Source: Methylovulum sp.
GTDB lineage: Bacteria; Pseudomonadota; Gammaproteobacteria; Methylococcales; Methylomonadaceae
Direction of reading: 5' to 3'
Assembly: GCA_016919605.1 (NCBI GenBank)
Contig: JACXTQ010000245.1
Location: 1 to 17,997, forward strand
Length of the DNA stretch: 17,997 bases
The position numbers and the translations under genes are program-made. Positions 13,386 to 17,997 of the stretch are shown piece by piece. Position 1 is the first letter of the stretch; each line of letters opens with the position of its first letter. Under the pieces are notes generated by a model. The model did not search any database. It was not told the DNA's origin and saw only the letters and a program-made list of their open reading frames with translations.

Positions 13386-13853
13386 ATGATGGCAACAATG
13401 TCTTTTCGCACCCCACTTTCGTATCAAAGCCGGATGTTTGGCTATTATCTTAACCAAATCGGCCAGCAACAGCAGCTATTGCAACACATCCGGCAACGCT
13501 TGCCAGAACATCTGGCAAAACATGCCCGCCATTGCTTGGTCAGCAAAAATACCCTGATGGTGTATACCGATTCGGCGGTATGGGCTTCGCAATTGCGTTT
13601 TTATCGGCAGACCTTATTGGCGGACATTGCCACCCTGTCCAACGGTGCCGTACAGAACCTGCAAATTAAAGTCATGACCGAAACCCTTGGCGTAACTACA
13701 CGCGTGCGGCATAAGACGAATATCCCATCGCTTGCCACCATCGAAATGATGGCGCAACAAAGCGCCAGCATCACTGACCAACCCTTACAGCAGGCCTTGC
13801 AACGGCTTAACGCCACTTTAAAAAGACGCGCGAAGGAAGGCGGGGCCCTATAA
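13386..13853 (+). CDS. dciA: DciA/DUF721-family protein, candidate replicative helicase loader
   Basis: DciA-type proteins help load the replicative helicase DnaB in bacteria that lack DnaC. The 155-residue product (from the ATG at 13386) shows the DUF721 core: LPEHLAKHARHCLVSKNTLMV followed by YTDSAVWASQLRFYRQTLL and VQNLQIKVM, where TDSAxWAxxLRF is the family signature. The C-terminal part is a basic, helical tail (LQQALQRLNATLKRRAKE). In-frame ATGs at 13389 and 13398 are alternative starts; no ribosome site decides. The gene is convergent with ctpA and divergent from mtaB. The function is taken from the family and I am less sure of it than of the domain. Confidence 0.78.
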   Translation: MMATMSFRTPLSYQSRMFGYYLNQIGQQQQLLQHIRQRLPEHLAKHARHCLVSKNTLMVYTDSAVWASQLRFYRQTLLADIATLSNGAVQNLQIKVMTETLGVTTRVRHKTNIPSLATIEMMAQQSASITDQPLQQALQRLNATLKRRAKEGGAL

Positions 13854-13857
13854 CAGA

Positions 13858-13884
13858 CAAGGGCTGGCATAAAGCCAGCCCTTG
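13858..13884. terminator. Hairpin between convergent dciA and ctpA
   Basis: CAAGGGCTGGC (13858-13868) and GCCAGCCCTTG (13874-13884) form a perfect 11-bp stem with a 5-nt loop (ATAAA), 5 bp after the dciA stop. No T tract follows on the plus strand. Its position suggests a transcription end or mRNA 3' protection. Confidence 0.55.
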
Positions 13885-13966
13885 AGAGGCCGTAACACGG
13901 GGGTAGATGGCACTTATCGCCAACACCCCTGCTGCCCTTACAAAAATTGCGGGCAACCCGTGGCTA

Positions 13967-15280
13967 TCACTTGGTTTTCATGATGCTGATGCCTTTCAGT
14001 AAATTCAACGCTTCTGACAAGGCATAATCCTTCACATCAACATTGTCCTTATCTTTATCATCAGCTGTGGCCGCTGCCGCAGCATCCTTGTCTTTATTGT
14101 TTTGCAAATGCCCTGACAAATCGGCTTCTTTAACCGGGGTAAAATCCGATTTATCCAATGCTTCCAGCTTGACCCGCGCCAAAGCGATGTCCGGCTCGAT
14201 GCCTTTCGCCTGGATGGAGCGTCCAGAGGGCGTGAAATAACGTGCCGTGGTCAATTTGATCGCCGCCCCGTTAGTGGTCGGCAAAATGGTTTGCACCGAG
14301 CCTTTACCGAACGATTTTTCACCCATAATGATGGCGCGTTTTTGATCTTGCAAAGCCCCGGCGACAATTTCCGAAGCCGATGCCGAACCGGCGTTAATCA
14401 GCACCACCATCGGCGCACCGTTAATCAAATCGTCAGGGGCGGCGTTAAAGCGCATTTCTGAGTTTTCGATACGGCCTTCGGTATAGACAATCAGGCCACC
14501 GGTCAAAAACGCGTCACTGACTTTGACCGCCGCATCCAAGACACCGCCGGGGTTGTTGCGCAAATCCAGCACCAAGCCTTTCAGGTTGCCGCCGTTTTCC
14601 TTTTTCAGCGCCGCCAGCGATTCGGTGAGGTTGTCGCCCGTACCGGATTGGAAACTGCTGATACGCACATAGCCATAACCTTTTTCCAGCAACTTGTTTT
14701 TGACGCTTTTGACTTTGATGATGTCGCGGGCGATGGAAAACTTTAGCGGTGTTTCTGCACCTTCACGCACCACGGTCAACAATATTTTGCTGCCCGGCTC
14801 GCCACGCATGGCTTTGACGGCATCCGGCAAGGACATGCCTTTAACCGGCTTATCGTCCAATTTGACAATTAAGTCGCCCGCTTTTAGGCCCGCTTTTTGC
14901 GCGGGGGTGTCATCGATTGGGGAAACAACTTTGATAAAACCATTTTCCATGGTCACTTCAATGCCTAGGCCGCCAAATTGTCCAGTGGTGCCTTCTTTCA
15001 ATTCTTGGTATTCATCCGCCACCAAATACGCCGAGTGTGGGTCGAGGCCGCTTAACATGCCGCGAATCGCATCTTCGAGCAATTTCTTGTCGGAAACCGG
15101 TTCGACATAATCGCGTTTGATACGGCCAAAAATTTCGGTAAACGTCCGTAAATCCTCAAATGGCAAAGTATCTGCCACTGGCTCGTTATCTTTATCCGCA
15201 AAGACACTGCCACAGTTACCTACAACAACACCTAACATGATGCCTAGCGACAAAATAAATACATTTTTCTTTTTTAGCAT
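13967..15280 (-). CDS. ctpA: Carboxy-terminal processing protease CtpA (S41 family, PDZ domain)
   Basis: CtpA-type proteases cut proteins from the C-terminus in the periplasm and in several species control peptidoglycan hydrolases. The 437-residue protein starts MLKKKNVFILSLGIMLGVVV, a signal or anchor sequence. The N-terminal part has the family element GMLSGLDPHSAYL (74-86), then a PDZ domain (about 100-185; GGLGIEV, AGLKAGDLIVKLDD). The catalytic domain has LRNNPGGVLDAA, the nucleophile Ser301 in GSASASEI and the base Lys326 in GEKSFGKGSVQ; the 25-residue spacing equals that of Prc (S430/K455), and Gln330 matches Prc Gln459. The acidic, Asp/Lys/Ala-rich tail (about 395-415) is low in complexity. 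A GGAG site lies about 11 bases before the ATG. The gene follows envC with 175 bp between them. Confidence 0.95.
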   Translation of the reverse strand: MLKKKNVFILSLGIMLGVVVGNCGSVFADKDNEPVADTLPFEDLRTFTEIFGRIKRDYVEPVSDKKLLEDAIRGMLSGLDPHSAYLVADEYQELKEGTTGQFGGLGIEVTMENGFIKVVSPIDDTPAQKAGLKAGDLIVKLDDKPVKGMSLPDAVKAMRGEPGSKILLTVVREGAETPLKFSIARDIIKVKSVKNKLLEKGYGYVRISSFQSGTGDNLTESLAALKKENGGNLKGLVLDLRNNPGGVLDAAVKVSDAFLTGGLIVYTEGRIENSEMRFNAAPDDLINGAPMVVLINAGSASASEIVAGALQDQKRAIIMGEKSFGKGSVQTILPTTNGAAIKLTTARYFTPSGRSIQAKGIEPDIALARVKLEALDKSDFTPVKEADLSGHLQNNKDKDAAAAATADDKDKDNVDVKDYALSEALNLLKGISIMKTK

Positions 15281-15455
15281 GTGTCTTAAAACTCCAAATC
15301 CTCTAATTGTCTGTTCTCATGAATGAGCGATTATTTGCTGCGGCTAAGTGACCTTGCCCACATTTTTTAACACTGAAAGGCTAAACACCCACACCCTAGC
15401 GCTTAAACCGCCAATTCTTTGGCCGACCCCTAATAACTCGGACGGGCGGCATAGC

Positions 15456-16676
15456 TTAATAACTCCGGCACCAGACCAATGGATCAATCGGCTGGGCATT
15501 TTTGCGGATGCCAAAATACAGGCCAGGCTGGCTACGCCCACCACTTTGCCCGACGCTGGCAATGATTTCCCCCGCCTTTACCGTATCGTTAACTTGCTTA
15601 AACAGGCTTTGGTTAAACGCATACAAACTCATATAGCCACCGCCGTGATCAATAATGACCAGATACCCGTAACTGCGCATCCAGTCGGCAAAAGTGACTT
15701 TACCCGCCGCCACCGCATGGACATCTAGCCCTTCTTTGGCCTCAATCAACACGCCGCCTTCTGCGGCTAGTCCACTGGCGTTGCGCACTATCTTACCTTG
15801 AACAGGCCAAGACAATTTACCTTTAAAATGGGTAAAGTCACCTTGCACATCGGCAACATTACTATCAGGCACGGCATCCTGCCCAACATCAGCAACAGCT
15901 TCGCCAGTAGCGACCGGCACGGGTGGGCTGGCCTTAATACCCAATTCTTGCGGCAAAGAGGTGATCAATGCGCGTAGCTTATTTTCGCTTTCCGCCAAAT
16001 AATTGAGCTGTTCTTGATAGGATGTTGCCGCCATATCCGCCAGCAACGCCTTGCGTTGTTGCCTGACTTCATTCAGTGCGGCTTGCTGCATTTTTTTTTG
16101 CTGTAAATCCAACTCCAATTGCTGGGTTTCCGCCTGCTTTTGTTTATCCAATTGCTCTAAGCTTTTGATTGAGCTTTCCAGTTGGGCAATTTTTGCCAAA
16201 CGGGCTTTATTGATATAGCTGTAATATATCATCATTCGGCTGGATAGGGCGGGATCTTGCTGATTCAACAGCAACTTTAATTCTTCCTGTTGCCCCATTT
16301 CATAAGCGGCTTTGACTTGCCCCGCCAGCTCCTTACGTTCTTTGGCGATAGCCCGCTGGCAGGCCAGTATCTCAAGTTCGATTTTGTCTATATTGCGGCG
16401 TTTTTGTTCAATTTGTTTATATAAGGATCGCAGTGTCGCGGCAGTCTCACCATAGCGTCTTTCTACATCAGCCAACACTTGCTCCAGATTGTCTTGAGGT
16501 AAGAGGGCGGAATCTGCATCGGACACAGTGGCATTAGACGGGGTATTGTCGGGTTCGAGAGCCTCGGCTTCAAAGGCCATGCTCCCAACTTGTCCAGCCA
16601 AGTCGGCATCATCAATGGCCGCCGCCTGCTGCCAGTAGCCAACGAACAACACGCCTAGTAGTAGCAGCCTTTTCAT
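15456..16676 (-). CDS. envC: Murein hydrolase activator EnvC (degenerate LytM domain)
   Basis: EnvC is a periplasmic, FtsEX-linked activator of amidases (AmiA/AmiB) at the division site and is not itself a hydrolase. The 406-residue protein has a signal peptide (cleavage near AAA20), a long coiled coil (about 62-245, rich in Gln, Lys, Leu and Glu) and a C-terminal LytM domain (about 284-402). The zinc ligands of active M23 enzymes are missing: Gly308 replaces the first His, Phe354 stands in LYAFNQS where active enzymes have the His of YxHL, and Tyr387 replaces the His of LHFEI. E. coli EnvC has the same kind of losses. The ATG at 16676 lies 7 bp after the stop of the gpmI remnant, with a GGAG site unusually close to it, which suggests translational coupling. 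Confidence 0.93.
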   Translation of the reverse strand: MKRLLLLGVLFVGYWQQAAAIDDADLAGQVGSMAFEAEALEPDNTPSNATVSDADSALLPQDNLEQVLADVERRYGETAATLRSLYKQIEQKRRNIDKIELEILACQRAIAKERKELAGQVKAAYEMGQQEELKLLLNQQDPALSSRMMIYYSYINKARLAKIAQLESSIKSLEQLDKQKQAETQQLELDLQQKKMQQAALNEVRQQRKALLADMAATSYQEQLNYLAESENKLRALITSLPQELGIKASPPVPVATGEAVADVGQDAVPDSNVADVQGDFTHFKGKLSWPVQGKIVRNASGLAAEGGVLIEAKEGLDVHAVAAGKVTFADWMRSYGYLVIIDHGGGYMSLYAFNQSLFKQVNDTVKAGEIIASVGQSGGRSQPGLYFGIRKNAQPIDPLVWCRSY

Positions 16677-16683
16677 TCTCCGC

Positions 16684-16872
16684 TTATGCAGCCTTCAGCA
16701 AAAACTTGCCACTCATTTCCACAGAGTGAGTAACATCTAAAATAGCCAGCATCGTCAACGCACCAAACATTAACAGAGTATCCCCTAGGATAATGATTTT
16801 GTCTTGCCGGTTTGGGGTGTGGTCGAATCCGTCAAGGATCAGGAACACCAGAGGTTTCAATCGCTTCAACAT
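16684..16872 (-). pseudogene. gpmI: In-frame deletion remnant of cofactor-independent phosphoglycerate mutase gene gpmI
   Basis: A 62-codon open frame starts at the ATG at 16872, behind AGGAG with normal spacing. Its first part, MLKRLKPLVFLILDGF...NRQDKI, matches the N-terminus of GpmI (KPxVLxILDGYG...QDNAI). Its last part, TLxxxxxLTMLAILDVTHSVEMSGKFLL, matches the GpmI C-terminus (LxDIAPTMLxLxG...EMTGKPL). About 450 middle residues, with all catalytic and metal-binding residues, are absent, and the junction is near residues 24-30. The reading frame is intact and the gene stands in the gpmI place directly before envC, as in E. coli (yibN-gpmM-envC). It cannot be an active mutase. It may persist because envC translation or transcription depends on its signals. 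Confidence 0.82.
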
Positions 16873-17020
16873 GGTTTGTTTGTCTCCTGACACTTAAAAA
16901 AACTGTAATTGTAAAAGATTCTCACTATCCGTTACCCATAATGCAAAAAAGTAAGGTATCATTTTAGGAATTGCCGGATAGCCATAATTTATGACACTGT
17001 CGCCAGACAAAAGACAAGCC

Positions 17021-17079
17021 ATATTATCAAGTAATTGCTATATTAATACACCTTGCGGGCCTTTGGATAATATTAATCC
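17021..17079. promoter_or_regulatory. Repeated AT-rich half-sites, possible operator of the ArsR-family regulator
   Basis: ATATTAAT occurs at 17040-17047 and again at 17070-17077, 30 bp apart, and a related ATATTAT at 17021-17027. The second copy lies in the near-palindrome GGATAATATTAATCC (17065-17079). They are in the 274-bp divergent spacer between the gpmI remnant/envC and the regulator gene, the usual place for autoregulation. I see no other gene in that spacer. Confidence 0.35.
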
Positions 17080-17146
17080 CGTATGAGGCTTGCCAATGAC
17101 TTCTTTTCTAAACGGAAATCATCTTCCCCGACCTTGAACTATCAGT

Positions 17147-17467
17147 ATGGACACAAATACAGACCCCATTTTATACGATGAAAACGACATCATCAAAGCG
17201 GCGCGTTGCCTAAAAGCCATGTCCCACCCTTTACGGCTGAAAATCTTGTGCATTTTGGGGAAAGACTCCATCAGCGTTCAAGATATTGTCGAGCAAGTAG
17301 GCACTAGCCAAAGCAACATTTACCAACATTTGTCGATACTTAGAGAAAAAAACATCTTGGGCTCAAAAAAAGAGGCCAACCGCGTCTATTATTATATCGA
17401 CGATCCGCGCATGAGCCAGCTTATCGACATGATGCGGGATGTATTTTGCTCCGCTAAGCCCCATTGA
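17147..17467 (+). CDS. ArsR-family regulator of the BigR/SqrR persulfide-sensing type
   Basis: The 106-residue protein is a winged-helix dimeric repressor. The core reads KAMSHPLRLKILCILG, SVQDIVEQVGTSQSNIYQHLSILRE (recognition helix around 53-66) and KKEANRVYYYIDDPR (the wing). The metal-site motif ELCVC of arsenic and cadmium sensors is absent. Instead Cys35 (second helix region) and Cys101 (C-terminal helix) are 66 residues apart, the same spacing as the redox pair Cys41/Cys107 of SqrR and Cys42/Cys108 of BigR, which link through sulfur atoms when sulfide or persulfide is present. Cys21 is extra. A rhodanese gene follows after 30 bp and is probably in the same operon, which supports sulfur sensing. 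There is no clear ribosome binding site before the ATG. Confidence 0.85.
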   Translation: MDTNTDPILYDENDIIKAARCLKAMSHPLRLKILCILGKDSISVQDIVEQVGTSQSNIYQHLSILREKNILGSKKEANRVYYYIDDPRMSQLIDMMRDVFCSAKPH

Positions 17468-17497
17468 CCACCTTAACACCTGACCAAGCCAAACCCC

Positions 17498-17950
17498 ATG
17501 GACTATAACCGTTACCTAGAATTCGCCCTCAACCACTATATTTTATCGCTAGCCTTAGCGGTGGTGAGTTATTTGTTGCTCCAAGATCTGTTCGATACCG
17601 CCTTTAAAAAATTCGCCACCCTGTCACCCTTGCTGGCCGTCGCCAAAATGAACAATGAGCAAGTTGTCATTATTGACGTGCGCGAACCTTTAGAATTTAC
17701 CGAAAGCCACATCGAAGATGCCAAAAATACGCCCCTAAGCAAATTTGCAGAACACCTGCCCGACTTAGCAGCGTATAAAAAAACCCCGTTGCTGGTTGCC
17801 TGCCAAACGGGCACCCGCTCCGCCACCGCCGCAAAAATGCTCGCCAAAGCCGGTTTTGAACAAGTGTTCGTCATCACCGGCGGTATGGCAGCGTGGGAAA
17901 ACGACTACAAATTGCCGGTGAAAATCAGCAAAAATAAGAAGAAAGCTTAA
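17498..17950 (+). CDS. Membrane-anchored rhodanese-domain sulfurtransferase (YibN position)
   Basis: The 150-residue protein has one N-terminal membrane helix (about 13-30, HYILSLALAVVSYLLLQ) and a single rhodanese domain (about 45-140). Family elements are VIIDVREPLEFTESHI (57-72) and the active-site loop CQTGTR with Cys102; the six-residue loop fits sulfur-transfer rhodaneses. A GGMAAWEND element and a basic tail (KISKNKKKA) follow. Position and layout correspond to YibN, which lies next to gpmM and envC in E. coli, but E. coli YibN lacks this canonical cysteine loop. Together with the BigR/SqrR-like regulator it should handle persulfide sulfur at the inner membrane. The start at 17498 lacks an obvious ribosome site. 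Confidence 0.88.
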   Translation: MDYNRYLEFALNHYILSLALAVVSYLLLQDLFDTAFKKFATLSPLLAVAKMNNEQVVIIDVREPLEFTESHIEDAKNTPLSKFAEHLPDLAAYKKTPLLVACQTGTRSATAAKMLAKAGFEQVFVITGGMAAWENDYKLPVKISKNKKKA

Positions 17951-17997
17951 CCAACCACACATTTTATCACTCAACCACAACCAACTTGAATTATGGC

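Noticed and set aside
15431..15466. TAATAACTC seen twice at the 3' end of envC
   Set aside because: Nine bases repeated at short distance, with no sign of an element; probably a small local duplication or chance.
17096..17137. 14-codon upstream ORF before the ArsR-family gene
   Set aside because: No ribosome binding site and no regulatory codon pattern; likely chance.
17993..17997. ATGGC at the right edge as the start of a next gene (grxC or secB would fit the synteny)
   Set aside because: Only five bases are visible and no ribosome site precedes them.

Overview
The window looks like chromosomal DNA of a gammaproteobacterial methanotroph (order Methylococcales). The two main reasons are a pyrophosphate-type 6-phosphofructokinase (GGDD and PKTVDND motifs), which is typical of these bacteria, and a gene pair that looks like the copper-repressible surface proteins CorA/CorB (relatives of MopE and SACCP). 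The genus cannot be fixed from the sequence alone.

Layout. Positions 1-2045 are minus-strand housekeeping genes: the start of the 23S rRNA methyltransferase gene rlmL (cut by the window edge), a 10-bp tandem repeat, an exported FKBP-type prolyl isomerase and an SLT-fold lipoprotein. A divergent tandem-PilZ gene (2110-2727) is followed by a structured leader, pfp (2956-4185) and a strong intrinsic terminator. An AT-rich, gene-free control region (4270-4706) leads into corA (4707-5348) and corB (5491-7632). It holds two 25-bp operator-like boxes exactly 147 bp apart, two long hairpins between them, a sigma-54-type promoter and a 5' stem-loop starting at the predicted transcript start. A minus-strand dynamin-like GTPase follows (7700-10135).

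Positions 10357-11819 read as a single integron gene cassette outside any visible integron. It carries a bile-acid:sodium-symporter-family transporter gene with an attC-like site behind it. The 7-bp core at the left boundary is the exact complement of the attC R'' box, as expected for one cassette. The same segment holds a decayed EamA-family transporter gene with frameshifts and internal deletions.

The right part is housekeeping again: mtaB (minus), an intergenic element that could be a pseudoknotted RNA or a small repeat element, a DciA/DUF721 gene (plus), then ctpA and envC (minus). Upstream of envC, where gpmI stands in many gammaproteobacteria, only an in-frame remnant of gpmI is left: about 25 residues from each end with the original ribosome binding site. 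Divergent from it are an ArsR-family regulator with the cysteine spacing of the persulfide sensors BigR/SqrR and a membrane-anchored rhodanese in the YibN position.

The most notable systems are the corAB copper-response locus with its unusual control region, the solo integron cassette, the gpmI remnant and the sulfide-sensing regulator/rhodanese pair.
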